DNA from: Patescibacteria group bacterium
Lineage (GTDB): Bacteria > Patescibacteriota > Patescibacteriia > Buchananbacterales > SURF-54
Length of the DNA: 44,393 nucleotides
Assembly (NCBI GenBank): GCA_018818885.1
Contig: JAHIRB010000004.1
Span: 1-44,393, forward strand
Reading direction: 5' to 3'
The notes below the pieces were generated by a model. The model did not search any database and had not been told where the DNA came from. It saw only the letters and a program-made list of their open reading frames with translations. This document shows positions 8,815 to 18,409 of the stretch, in pieces. Each line of letters starts with the position of its first letter. Position 1 is the first letter of the stretch. Made by a program: the position numbers and the translations under genes.

Positions 8815-8901
8815 GTCAAAAAAAAACGATATTAGTAGTTGATGACCCCGTACAAATCTCACTTCGTTCGATTTTACGGGGCGAGACGAGGAGTTAAAGA
8901 T
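8815..8901 (+). pseudogene. Second truncated REC N-terminus (no start codon) fused to a palindrome
   Basis: KKTILVVDDPVQISLRSILRGETRS*; about 30 nt nearly identical to the start of the REC gene at 8919. Confidence 0.7.
8846..8881. repeat. CCCCGTA…TACGGGG palindromic element
   Basis: CCCCGTA(c)AAATC … GATTTTACGGGG. Confidence 0.75.
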
Positions 8902-8918
8902 CAATAAAATATTATTTT

Positions 8919-9299
8919 ATGGCAAATGTAAAAAAAACGATATTAGTAGTCGATGACCACAAGTTTTTAAGAAATTTTTGGGAAAGTAAATTAAGTGCTA
9001 ACGATTATAATATCAGAAAAGCATCTGATGGTTTGGAGGCAATTAAAATTGCACGAGTTGAACCACTTGATATAATTTTGTTAGATATTGTGATGCCTCA
9101 CATGAATGGTTTTGAAACACTAAAGAATTTAAAGGCAGACGAAAAAATCAAAGATATTCCAGTGATTGTTCTTTCTAATCTTGGTACTGACGAAGAAATA
9201 AAACAGGGGATGAAATTAGGTGCAATTGATTACATTGTTAAGTCAGACGTTATTCCATCAGAAGTAGAACAAAAAATTAAGAAATATTTAAAGAACTAA
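8919..9299 (+). CDS. Stand-alone response regulator receiver (REC) protein
   Basis: 126 aa; ILVVDDHKFLR, DIILLDIVMPHMNG, VIVLSNLG, DYIVKSD. Confidence 0.92.
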   Translation: MANVKKTILVVDDHKFLRNFWESKLSANDYNIRKASDGLEAIKIARVEPLDIILLDIVMPHMNGFETLKNLKADEKIKDIPVIVLSNLGTDEEIKQGMKLGAIDYIVKSDVIPSEVEQKIKKYLKN

Positions 9300-9310
9300 T
9301 TAAAAATAAT

Positions 9311-9610
9311 ATGAATACAACAGAAATAGGCAAAGAAGGTGCAGTAATAGAAAAAGATGAGTCTTTAGAGGAAGAGCTAGAAAGTTTAAAGGCAATGTTG
9401 GATAAGGAACAAATCCAACTGGGCCGATACCTTAAGAAGCTCTACAAAGATAACCTTAGTAGTTTTGAACAGTTGAAAACCGAACTGACAAATATTATTA
9501 ATGACGAGAAAACCGTAGCAGAAAAGGAAAAGTGGCAAGATTTGATGAGTGCTTTTGTAAATGCAGAAAAAGAGGGATTTGAAAAAAAATGGAAAATTAA
9601 ACTCAATTGA
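9311..9610 (+). CDS. Hypothetical charged helical protein
   Basis: 99 aa ORF directly after REC in the same orientation. Confidence 0.55.
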   Translation: MNTTEIGKEGAVIEKDESLEEELESLKAMLDKEQIQLGRYLKKLYKDNLSSFEQLKTELTNIINDEKTVAEKEKWQDLMSAFVNAEKEGFEKKWKIKLN

Positions 9611-9674
9611 CCAAACAATTCAATAATGATAAAATGATTTTATCTTTTGTAAAGATTTGATCATTTTTTTATAA

Positions 9675-9717
9675 AAAAAAGCCCCTAGCAATCAAAGACC
9701 GCTAGGGGGTGTAAAAA
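9675..9717. terminator. Bidirectional terminator
   Basis: AAAAAAAAG CCCCTAGC…GCTAGGGG stem, A-run left and convergent genes. Confidence 0.75.
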
Positions 9718-9751
9718 ACTGTCTCAAGTCGATTGTATTGAAGCAGTCTCA

Positions 9752-10171
9752 TTACATGTGTAGATTCGAGCTAAGAAAAATTGTTCTTTCTTTTTTCTGT
9801 TGTCGTTTCTGTTTAAGCCATATTAGAAAATATGCAAACCACAAGGGAAGAAATACCTTATGATTACGTGACAAGTCCGCATACATTATTGCCACAGGCA
9901 CTATAGGTTTACTAACCTGATCATCTTTGATTGTCAAAACATGAGCTTCCACTTCGATTGTTAAAACGCCTCCATGCATTCCCTTTTGAAAGTCTATCTT
10001 GCCAGTAGGATATACGGCTTGATCGAGTGGTGTCTTTTTGTCAATTTTAACAAACTGAACCCATATTGTTCCTCGTTGACTGCTGAGTGCTACAATTACA
10101 TCTACTTTTTCCTTATTTCCATCTTGTTCTAGTATTCCTCTTGCACGGTATTCTACAGTGCGTATACGCAT
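9752..10171 (-). CDS. Hypothetical protein
   Basis: Internal ATG (MRIRTVEYRARG…) preceded by GAGAGGAGGGAAC; the track start at 10210 is probably too long. Confidence 0.6.
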   Translation of the reverse strand: MRIRTVEYRARGILEQDGNKEKVDVIVALSSQRGTIWVQFVKIDKKTPLDQAVYPTGKIDFQKGMHGGVLTIEVEAHVLTIKDDQVSKPIVPVAIMYADLSRNHKVFLPLWFAYFLIWLKQKRQQKKERTIFLSSNLHM

Positions 10172-10232
10172 ATTTGTTCCCTCCTCTCGGGCGTAGTCAG
10201 TAATTTTCAACTATATCTTGTTGTTGAAGACA

Positions 10233-10538
10233 TTACCTCTGTAGTTCCGCCAACAGATCATTAATTGTTACTGGTCTGTGCTGGGTGATTAGATGCCTTG
10301 AATTGACAATCCAACATTGATACAAGACAAGAATGGGTCGAAATAATATTATCATTTCTCCATCATGCTCTTGTATCATAAAAACAACCTCATCTTTTTC
10401 GAAGATACCATCGTTTCTGAGAAGTATTTTCTTGTGTTTGAGAACATGCCAAATAGTAATATCTCTGTTAGGCTGTAGTAGCCATCCATCTTCTTTTTTC
10501 ATGAAAAGTGCATCATGTACAGTTATTCCTTTTCTCAT
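10233..10538 (-). CDS. Hypothetical protein
   Basis: 101 aa; GAGGAGG upstream of ATG. Confidence 0.6.
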   Translation of the reverse strand: MRKGITVHDALFMKKEDGWLLQPNRDITIWHVLKHKKILLRNDGIFEKDEVVFMIQEHDGEMIILFRPILVLYQCWIVNSRHLITQHRPVTINDLLAELQR

Positions 10539-10568
10539 CCTTTGCCCTCCTCGAAGTTAATTAATATA

Positions 10569-10597
10569 AGATTATATAAGTAATTATATTATGTCAA
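10569..10597 (-). promoter_or_regulatory. Minus-strand sigma70-type promoter
   Basis: TTGACA-17-TAATCT on the reverse strand. Confidence 0.6.
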
Positions 10598-10606
10598 ATA
10601 TTCATT

Positions 10607-13456
10607 ATGTCAAAAACTGTTATATCAAAACTAGAAGAAGTAGTTCTAAAATTTTGGCAGGAAAATAAAATATTCGAAAAATCTCTAGAAAAAAATGACA
10701 AGAAAAAGTCATATACTTTTTATGATGGCCCGCCTTTTGCTACCGGTCTTCCTCATTATGGACATATTGTAGGAACAATAATGAAAGATGCTATTCCTAG
10801 ATTTTGGACCATGCGGGGTTTTTATGTTGAACGTCGCTGGGGTTGGGATTGTCATGGGTTGCCTATTGAAAATATTGTAGAACAAGATTTAAAACTTAAA
10901 ACCAAACAAGATATAGAAGAGATGGGAATTGATAAGTTTAACGAAACTGCAAGAAAAACAGTACTTCGGTATGCAGATGAGTGGAAGAAGTTTATCCCAC
11001 GTATAGGTAGGTGGGTAGATATGGAAAACGACTACAAAACAATGGAGCCAACATATATGGAAAGTATTTGGTGGGTTTTTAAAACGTTGTGGGATAAAGA
11101 TTTGATTTATCAAGGATATAAATCCATGCATATATGCCCTCGTTGTGATACAACTCTTTCAAACTTCGAGGTCACGCAAGGATACAAAGATATTACTGAT
11201 TTGTCCGTTGTTGCAAAGTTTGAATTAGTTGATGAACCTGGTACTTTTGTACTTGCTTGGACAACCACTCCTTGGACATTGCCAGGAAATGCTGCGTTAG
11301 CTATGAGAGAAAAAATCAAATACATCAAAGTAGAATCAGAAGGCCAGAAATATATAATTGCCAAAGATAATTTAGAGACAATTTTTAAAGACCAGCAATA
11401 TAAAGAACTAGAAAAAGTCAGCGCAAAAGATCTAGAAGGAAAAACATACAAACCACTTTTTGATTATTTTGTTAATGCTGGTTTAGACTACCAAGAAAAT
11501 ATTTATACAATTCAACTAGCTGATTTTGTTTCTGTAGAAGATGGTACAGGTGTAGTACATATTGCTCCTGGTTTTGGAGAAGATGACATGAATTTAGGTA
11601 GAGATAAAAAATTACCTACTATACTTCATGTTACGTCAGCTGGAAAGTTTACAGACGAAGTAAAAGATTTTGCAGGTGAGTTGGTAAAACCTAAAGGAGA
11701 TCCAGCTCAAACTGATGAAAAAGTTGTTGAGTATTTAGAAAAAAAAGGTTTAGTATTTAAATCAGAAAAGTTTGCTCACTCATATCCATTTTGTTGGCGC
11801 TGTGATACACCACTTTTGAACTATTCAACTAGCTCTTGGTTTGTCAAAGTAACAAAAATCAAAAAAGATTTAATAAAAAATAATCAAAAAATACACTGGG
11901 TGCCAGAGCATTTACGTGATGGCCGATTTGGCAGATGGCTGGAAGAAGCAAAAGATTGGGCAATTTCTCGTCAGCGATTTTGGGGAACACCGCTTCCTAT
12001 TTGGCAGTGCGAGTGTGGAGAAAATATTGTGATGGGTTCAATACAAGATTTAGAAAAAGCATCAGGTGAAAAAGTAACAGATCTTCATAAACATTTTGTA
12101 GATAAAATAGAAATTAAATGTCAAAAATGTCAAAAGCAAGTTAAGCGAATTCCAGATGTTTTGGATTGCTGGTTTGAGAGTGGCTCTATGCCGTACGCAC
12201 AATATCATTACCCATTTGCCAACACTGATAAATTCGATCCAGAAAAAGGTATAAATTATCCAGCAGAATTTATTGCCGAAGGAGTAGACCAAACTCGTGG
12301 TTGGTTTTATACTATGCTTGTTATTTCAACTGCATTATTTAATAAACCAGCATATCTTAATGTTATTGCCAACGGAATTGTACTAGCAGGTGATGGACAA
12401 AAAATGTCAAAGCGCTTAAAAAATTATCCAGAACCTGAAACTATTATCGAAAAATATGGAGCAGATGCAATGCGGTATTATTTATTGACATCACCTGTCA
12501 TGAAAGCAGGAGACTTAAATTTTGCAGAAGAGGGTGTAGTAGAAGTTTATAGAAAATTAATCATGCTTTGGCAAAATATCTTTAGTTTTTATCAAACATA
12601 TGCAGACCAGCGTGAAGTTAAAAAACTTAAATCAAAACATGTCTTAGATAGATGGATACTCGCTCGTCTTAATCAGCTAATCGAAGATGTCACCAAGCAG
12701 ATGGAGAATTATGATTTAGTCAAAGCTTCTCGTCCAATACAAGAATTTGTTAATGAATTTTCCACGTGGTATTTACGTCGCAGTAGGTCACGTTTTAAAG
12801 GAGATGATCAAAAAGATAAGCAAGATGCCATCAACGCCACACATCACGTATTAGTCGAATTATGTAAAATTGCAGCACCATTCACGCCATTTATCTCAGA
12901 ATATTTCTATAGACAATTAGTCAACGAAAAAGAGTCGGTTCACCTCCAAGATTGGCCGAAAGCAGATAAAAAACTAATAGATGATAAGTTACTTAAAGAA
13001 ATGGAAGAAGCTAAAAGAATTGTTGAAGCAGGCTTAGCCTCAAGAGCTGAAGCTGGCATTAAGGTTCGACAGGTCCTTTCTGATTATTGCACTTGTTTGG
13101 TCAAAGATTTGAATTCAGAACTTGCTGAAATTGTTTGTAATGAACTCAACATAAAAGAACTTACTTTTGGTGAAAAAGAAGATCTTGATACAACATTAAC
13201 TCCAGAACTAAAGCTCGAAGGGCAAGTACGTGAATTAATCAGACAGATCAATCTATTGCGAAAAGAAGAAGGCCTTACCATCAAAGATCAAATAGAAATT
13301 ACATATGAAGGAGATATTGATGAATTAGTCAAAAAACATGGTGGAGAGATAAAAAAGCAAACCTTGACCAATCAAATAAATTCAGGTACAATGAAAAGTC
13401 CAAAAGTAGTTAAAATTGATAACATCGAATTAAAATTAAAGATAAAAAGAATATGA
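10607..13456 (+). CDS. ileS: Isoleucyl-tRNA synthetase
   Basis: 949 aa; GLPHYGHIVGT, DCHGLPIE, KMSKRLKNYPEP. Confidence 0.97.
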   Translation: MSKTVISKLEEVVLKFWQENKIFEKSLEKNDKKKSYTFYDGPPFATGLPHYGHIVGTIMKDAIPRFWTMRGFYVERRWGWDCHGLPIENIVEQDLKLKTKQDIEEMGIDKFNETARKTVLRYADEWKKFIPRIGRWVDMENDYKTMEPTYMESIWWVFKTLWDKDLIYQGYKSMHICPRCDTTLSNFEVTQGYKDITDLSVVAKFELVDEPGTFVLAWTTTPWTLPGNAALAMREKIKYIKVESEGQKYIIAKDNLETIFKDQQYKELEKVSAKDLEGKTYKPLFDYFVNAGLDYQENIYTIQLADFVSVEDGTGVVHIAPGFGEDDMNLGRDKKLPTILHVTSAGKFTDEVKDFAGELVKPKGDPAQTDEKVVEYLEKKGLVFKSEKFAHSYPFCWRCDTPLLNYSTSSWFVKVTKIKKDLIKNNQKIHWVPEHLRDGRFGRWLEEAKDWAISRQRFWGTPLPIWQCECGENIVMGSIQDLEKASGEKVTDLHKHFVDKIEIKCQKCQKQVKRIPDVLDCWFESGSMPYAQYHYPFANTDKFDPEKGINYPAEFIAEGVDQTRGWFYTMLVISTALFNKPAYLNVIANGIVLAGDGQKMSKRLKNYPEPETIIEKYGADAMRYYLLTSPVMKAGDLNFAEEGVVEVYRKLIMLWQNIFSFYQTYADQREVKKLKSKHVLDRWILARLNQLIEDVTKQMENYDLVKASRPIQEFVNEFSTWYLRRSRSRFKGDDQKDKQDAINATHHVLVELCKIAAPFTPFISEYFYRQLVNEKESVHLQDWPKADKKLIDDKLLKEMEEAKRIVEAGLASRAEAGIKVRQVLSDYCTCLVKDLNSELAEIVCNELNIKELTFGEKEDLDTTLTPELKLEGQVRELIRQINLLRKEEGLTIKDQIEITYEGDIDELVKKHGGEIKKQTLTNQINSGTMKSPKVVKIDNIELKLKIKRI

Positions 13457-14556
13457 ACATACAAGAAATTTACAAGCTAGCAATTAAAATGGGGATAGAA
13501 AACGATTTGCGTGGCACAAAAGCTGTTCAAAAAATCTTAAAGCGTGCTAAGGAAAAATACGATGTCATGAGTTCAGAAAAGAAAAAAGAATTTGATACAG
13601 AAAGACTCACCAATCCTTTTGCTGACACGCGTATTCTTTATGGTGACCCTAAAAAAGAGATTAAAAAAGTATTGGTCGGAGTTGATATTGGTCCAGGTGA
13701 AGTTTTAATTGCAGAAAAGCTTGGAGTTGATTTAATAATTTCTCATCACCCATCTGGAAAAGCTTTAGCAGATCTTCACGATGTGATGAACTTGCAAGCG
13801 CAAGTGTTGGCAGATTATGGTGTACCAATCAATGTAGCAGAAAGTTTAATGAAGGAAAGAATATCAGAAGTTGCTCGCGGGGTTTCTGCAGTAAATCATC
13901 AACGCTCTGTAGATGCAGTAAAACTACTAAAGATTCCGTTTATGTGTATTCATACTCCAGCAGATAATTGTGCTGCCACTTTTTTAGCTAAGAGATTAAA
14001 ACGCGAAAAACCAGAAACGCTTGGAGAACTTATCAAAATGCTTAAAGATATCGAAGAATATAAAATTGCTTCTCAAAATAACGCAGGCCCAAAAATCTGG
14101 GTTGGATCAGACGATACGTCAGCTGGAAAAATCGTATTAACCGAAATTACTGGGGGTACAGAAGGTGCCAAAGGCATTTACGAAAAGATGTCACAAGCTG
14201 GTATTGGAACAGTAGTGGGAATGCATATGGACGAAGAACGTAAAAAAAATGCGCAAGAAGCACATATCAATGTAGTAATAGCAGGTCACATTTCGTCTGA
14301 CTCACTAGGTGTTAACCAAATTTTAGATGAACTGGAAAAGAAAAGAATCGAAGTAATAACTTGTTCTGGTTTAACCAGGGTTAGTCGAGTTAAAACATCC
14401 ACCCGACGAAGGCGTCTCGATCCGTATATTCATTTTACGGGTCTCGCCGAGGCGGATAAATTAAAGCCAAAAACTAAGGTGAAACCCAAGACTAAGATTA
14501 AACCTAAAGCAAAGGTAAAGTCAAAGAAGAAATCAACCAAGAAAAAGAGAAAATAA
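13453..14556 (+). CDS. NIF3-like dinuclear metal centre protein with Lys-rich tail
   Basis: LVGVDIGPGEVLIAEKLGVDLIISHHPSGKAL, IHTPADN; tail KPKTKVKPKTKIKPKAKVK. Confidence 0.8.
   Translation: MNIQEIYKLAIKMGIENDLRGTKAVQKILKRAKEKYDVMSSEKKKEFDTERLTNPFADTRILYGDPKKEIKKVLVGVDIGPGEVLIAEKLGVDLIISHHPSGKALADLHDVMNLQAQVLADYGVPINVAESLMKERISEVARGVSAVNHQRSVDAVKLLKIPFMCIHTPADNCAATFLAKRLKREKPETLGELIKMLKDIEEYKIASQNNAGPKIWVGSDDTSAGKIVLTEITGGTEGAKGIYEKMSQAGIGTVVGMHMDEERKKNAQEAHINVVIAGHISSDSLGVNQILDELEKKRIEVITCSGLTRVSRVKTSTRRRRLDPYIHFTGLAEADKLKPKTKVKPKTKIKPKAKVKSKKKSTKKKRK
14401..14456. repeat. Hairpin-rich element inside the NIF3-like CDS
   Basis: GACGaaggCGTC and CCGTAtattcattTTACGG, followed by tctcgccgaggcgg; 3' half resembles the palindrome at 8846. 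Confidence 0.45.
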
Positions 14557-14557
14557 T

Positions 14558-15262
14558 ATGAATATTGAAGCACATCCAGATGATGAAACTCAAGCTCATT
14601 GGGAAGCTAAGATGGAAAGAGGTTGGCGAGAAGGTTATGGTCCGGATGAAGAATTAATGGATTTTATCGAAAAAAACCGTGAAGAATTCGGAGAAGAAAT
14701 TTTAGATATTGGTTGTGGTAACGGAAGAAATCTAGTGCCTTTAGCGGAGAAAGGTTTTAAAATGTCGGGAGTAGATATAGCTCAGGCAGGTATAGACAAA
14801 ACTAAGGAAAGACTTGATAAGCAAAATTTGGATGCTGTGTTAAAACAGGGGAAAACAATTGGTTTACCTTTTGAAGATAAAAGTTTCGATTCATTATACA
14901 CTATAGGAACATTTCACCATAATATATGGGAAGAAATAAAAAAATCTTTTGAAGAAGCCAACAGAGTATTAAGAGATAATGGTTTTTTCTTTTTTCACGC
15001 AAGGTCTATTAACGATACCTCTAGACCCAGAGAAGCAATCGATGATGAAAAAGAAATTGGCTTTACAGCTAAAGATACGTCAGGCGGTAAGCAAGGCGTA
15101 ATCCAGCATTATTTTACAGAAGACGAACTGAAAATGTTGGCAAATGATCACGGATTTGAAATTGTAGTACCACCACACGAAGAATTCAGGCAAGAACCGG
15201 ATGACCCGGACCCAGAACACAAGCGAGCAAGAATATATACGGTATTTAAAAAAGTAAAATAA
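14558..15262 (+). CDS. Class I SAM-dependent methyltransferase
   Basis: ILDIGCGNGRNLVPLAEKGFKMSGVDIA. Confidence 0.85.
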   Translation: MNIEAHPDDETQAHWEAKMERGWREGYGPDEELMDFIEKNREEFGEEILDIGCGNGRNLVPLAEKGFKMSGVDIAQAGIDKTKERLDKQNLDAVLKQGKTIGLPFEDKSFDSLYTIGTFHHNIWEEIKKSFEEANRVLRDNGFFFFHARSINDTSRPREAIDDEKEIGFTAKDTSGGKQGVIQHYFTEDELKMLANDHGFEIVVPPHEEFRQEPDDPDPEHKRARIYTVFKKVK

Positions 15263-15271
15263 TCATAAATA

Positions 15272-15298
15272 AAAAATCCCGCCTTCCCGGCGGGGTTT
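15272..15298 (+). terminator. Rho-independent terminator
   Basis: CCCGCCttcccGGCGGGGTTTT. Confidence 0.8.
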
Positions 15299-15364
15299 TG
15301 CTTTTTTATAAATTATTTTAAGTAACCCAAGTTTCCATACTTGAGCGCCAAAGGGTTTGTGCTG

Positions 15365-15405
15365 GGTCGGGTATGCCTGTCCGCCTTTGGCGGGGAAACC
15401 CGACC
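15365..15405. repeat. Nested palindromic element
   Basis: GGTCGGGT…CCGCCtttGGCGG…ACCCGACC. Confidence 0.65.
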
Positions 15406-15439
15406 TACTGTATACAGAATCAAATAGGGTGAGGGAAGA

Positions 15440-16426
15440 TTAACTAGCGTAAATTTCTGCCACGGATTTACCCTCGTGAATATTTTTTATAGTTTTAGAA
15501 AGTATGGGTGCTAAAGAAACTTGTATGAACCACTTGTTCTTTTTTAGGAACTTATTACCTAAATTAACACTATTTGTTGCAATGATTTTTTCCAGTCCAT
15601 ACTTTTTGTGCAGCATGGTAAATTTTTCTGTAGCTTTGTTACTAAATATCGGATGGGTTACGCAACCAATTATTCTGTTGGCTCCTTTTTGGTGTAAAGC
15701 TTTAACTACACTTTCAAAACTGCCGCCAGTATCAATCATATCATCAATTACAATAATATTTTTATCCTTCACGTCAACAAGTACTTGAGTTTTAGCTACA
15801 GTATTTATCTTGGAATAATTTCTTTCTTTCCAGCAGACATTTAGGTCGAGCCCCAAACTATTAGCCCAATATTTTGCGCGACCTGCATTCACGTCAACAG
15901 AACTTACTATCCACTGGTCTGGATCTATTTTTCCCATTATTTTTTTGCAGGCCTCCATCAATGGTGAAAAACTCGAAAGATTATCACCTTTGCCATTGAA
16001 AAAACCAATAGAAGTTGAGTTATGAATATCAACTGTGATTATTTGTTGTGCTCCAGCGTTCATTAGTTCATTAGCAACTCTTACCAGCTGGATGCCTTGT
16101 CTTTGTTTAGCTTTGTGAGCACGAGCCATTGGCATAAGAGGAATTATCAAAGAAATATGTTTAGCTTTAGCAGTAAGTGTAGTATAGAGTGCAGATTTAA
16201 TGTCTTCGTATTGTTCCATTACAGAATTACCTAGTGTTAAATCACGTTGGGTGACAATAAATACGTCTTGTTCGCGTACGCTTTCTAAAAGTATAGTTTC
16301 ACTTTCACCATCAGCAAAATGATCCACTCGTATTGGAGTGAGTGGAGTTTTTAGTTGCTTGGAAATTTCAGATCCAAGCTGAGTTCCAGCTTCTGTGGCA
16401 ATAAGTTTTAGTTTTCCTCTACTCAT
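15440..16426 (-). CDS. prs: Ribose-phosphate pyrophosphokinase
   Basis: 328 aa; VDIHNSTSIGFF, NIIVIDDMIDTGGSFESVVKAL. Confidence 0.93.
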   Translation of the reverse strand: MSRGKLKLIATEAGTQLGSEISKQLKTPLTPIRVDHFADGESETILLESVREQDVFIVTQRDLTLGNSVMEQYEDIKSALYTTLTAKAKHISLIIPLMPMARAHKAKQRQGIQLVRVANELMNAGAQQIITVDIHNSTSIGFFNGKGDNLSSFSPLMEACKKIMGKIDPDQWIVSSVDVNAGRAKYWANSLGLDLNVCWKERNYSKINTVAKTQVLVDVKDKNIIVIDDMIDTGGSFESVVKALHQKGANRIIGCVTHPIFSNKATEKFTMLHKKYGLEKIIATNSVNLGNKFLKKNKWFIQVSLAPILSKTIKNIHEGKSVAEIYAS

Positions 16427-16433
16427 GTTGTAG

Positions 16434-16530
16434 GTTACAAATTACTAATGTGATACTAATATACGAATTATGTATCAACTCTGCATTCGTAATTAGTATA
16501 TTCGTATGTATACGTAACTTGTAATTTTAT
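16434..16530. repeat. Intergenic imperfect inverted repeat
   Basis: GTTACAAATTACTAATGTGATACTAATATACGAAT … ATTCGTAATTAGTATATTCGTATGTATACGTAACTTGTAAT. Confidence 0.65.
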
Positions 16531-16554
16531 TTTACTATACATTTGGCAAAAAGA

Positions 16555-16602
16555 AAAGCGCCCGATCCTTTCATAACTTCTAGCTATCTAGAAAGGTTCG
16601 GG
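16555..16602 (-). terminator. Terminator of the minus-strand orphan gene
   Basis: CGCCCGATCCTTTC…GAAAGGTTCGGGCG, U-rich tail on minus strand; overlaps the gene's stop. Confidence 0.75.
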
Positions 16603-17214
16603 CGACGTGACTACAGCACAGGTTGGAGGTTGGAGAAGATTTTGCAGGATTTTTAATTCAGCTTCGTATTTGTCTCTCACCCTAGAAAGTTTTGTTTGCC
16701 TTGTTTCTAGCAGGCTAGCGATATTTGATACTGCTTGTACAAGTTCTTCTTTTTTTTCTTTTGTGGTGGGTACGAGACGATTGTGTTCTGCGAAGTGTTC
16801 CTTGGCAATTGTTCGCGCTGCAGAAAGCTGTTTGTTTGTTCTGCCTTTTAGGGCATTCTTAGTCTTTTGCAGGAAAACGAGAATTATAGTCTTTTGAAAT
16901 ACTTCTGTGAGGATATCTTCTGCTTTTTGTCGCAACTTGCCAAACTCTTCATAATTTTCTTCAATTTTGGCTAACCTTTTTTTCCGGTCCTCGATAAACG
17001 TTTTACAGCTACGATGCTGTTCCCATCTTCTTTTTCGATTGCTTTGCTTCCAGGTACGTTGTGGGATAGAGCTGTAAAATACTATGCCTGTTTCTTCGTC
17101 AATTGCGATTATGGTTCCTCTGCTGTTGTGGATCTCTTTAGCGTTTGTTTTGCCACCATTTTTTAGTGGTATGACGATAAACTCTTCTGTAGCAACCATC
17201 TCTTTCACCTCCAA
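16588..17214 (-). CDS. Hypothetical helical protein
   Basis: 208 aa; TTGGAGGTGAAAGAG SD region upstream of ATG; own terminator. Confidence 0.65.
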   Translation of the reverse strand: MEVKEMVATEEFIVIPLKNGGKTNAKEIHNSRGTIIAIDEETGIVFYSSIPQRTWKQSNRKRRWEQHRSCKTFIEDRKKRLAKIEENYEEFGKLRQKAEDILTEVFQKTIILVFLQKTKNALKGRTNKQLSAARTIAKEHFAEHNRLVPTTKEKKEELVQAVSNIASLLETRQTKLSRVRDKYEAELKILQNLLQPPTCAVVTSPEPF

Positions 17215-17300
17215 TCCATGTAAACCCTCCGTTGACTTATAATTAAATACTAAAAAATTGCCTTTGTCAAGTCTTAGATTTGTGATAAAATAAAGTAAAT

Positions 17301-17900
17301 ATGATTTCTTATCTAAGGGGCAAAGTTAAATACATTAAGCCGATTTCCAAAAAGGATAATTTTTTTATTTTAGATGTCAATGGGCAAGGTTTTAATGTGT
17401 TAAGTACTGCTACCCTAGTTCATAAGCTTAAAATAGATCAAGAGACAGAAGTCTTTACTTATATGGCTGTACGAGAAGATGCACAGGAATTATTTGGTTT
17501 TGCTACTTGGCCAGAAGTTGAGTTTTTTAAACTGCTTATTAGTATTTCTGGTATTGGTCCCAAAAAAGCATTATCAATTTTAGAGCAAGCAAACATAGCA
17601 GATATCCAAAAGTCAGTTTTGGCAGATAAACCAGAAATGTTAGTAAATGTATCAGGGCTTACAAAAAACATGGCAGAAAAAATTGTTTTAGGTTTGCAGA
17701 ATAAATTAAAGGATTTAACAATCAAAGATATCAAAGGAGGAAAAGATATTATGGATGATTCTGAAGTTGTTGAAACACTGATGGCTTTGGGATTTTCTGG
17801 ACAGCAAGCGAAGTCTGGGGTGTCAAAGCTTTCAGATAAAGTCAAAGACAAAGATTTGAGAATAAAGGAAGCATTGAAGATTCTTGGTAATACTAAGTAA
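17301..17900 (+). CDS. ruvA: Holliday junction branch migration protein RuvA
   Basis: 199 aa; ISYLRGKVKYI, LISISGIGPKKALSIL, VSGLTKNMAEKIVLGLQ. Confidence 0.92.
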   Translation: MISYLRGKVKYIKPISKKDNFFILDVNGQGFNVLSTATLVHKLKIDQETEVFTYMAVREDAQELFGFATWPEVEFFKLLISISGIGPKKALSILEQANIADIQKSVLADKPEMLVNVSGLTKNMAEKIVLGLQNKLKDLTIKDIKGGKDIMDDSEVVETLMALGFSGQQAKSGVSKLSDKVKDKDLRIKEALKILGNTK

Positions 17901-17988
17901 GTGAATTAGTAAATTAGTAGTTAAGTACGAAGCTTTAATAGATATTAGTAAACTAAATACTAATTTACTAAAATACTAAAATACTAAA
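17901..17988. repeat. Intergenic inverted repeat of TTAGT/ACTAA words
   Basis: GAATTAGTAAATTAGTAGTTAAGTA … TACTAATTTACTAAAATACTAAAATACTAAACT. Confidence 0.65.
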
Positions 17989-17991
17989 CTT

Positions 17992-18408
17992 ATGATCGAC
18001 GATCACATCGACTACGGAGTAATGGGCCCTAGTGGGAAAAAATATTCTACACTATTTTTTATTTTAGGAGTATTCGGTGCGCTGGCAATTAGAATGGTTT
18101 TAATTTTAACTCATGTTAGCCAGTTTTGGTCTAGTTTTGCTTGGTACATGGCTATGATTTCGTATATATTTTTTTACCATCATCGATATGCCGTAGAAAA
18201 ACAGCGGCAAGAAATTATTACCAAGTACGATTTGATAGAAAAATTTAGAAAAGAAGAACTTGGGGATTTAGAAAAAAATATGTGCCTAATGCTCTTGAAC
18301 TCTGTTGCCAGATCTAAATCAAGATATAATTTGCTTGTTTGGTATATTATTACAATATTTACTTTGATACTAGCATCAGTAATAGATTTAGTTGCTTATT
18401 TAAAATAG
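17992..18408 (+). CDS. Hypothetical membrane protein
   Basis: 138 aa with several hydrophobic segments. Confidence 0.65.
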   Translation: MIDDHIDYGVMGPSGKKYSTLFFILGVFGALAIRMVLILTHVSQFWSSFAWYMAMISYIFFYHHRYAVEKQRQEIITKYDLIEKFRKEELGDLEKNMCLMLLNSVARSKSRYNLLVWYIITIFTLILASVIDLVAYLK

Positions 18409-18409
18409 A

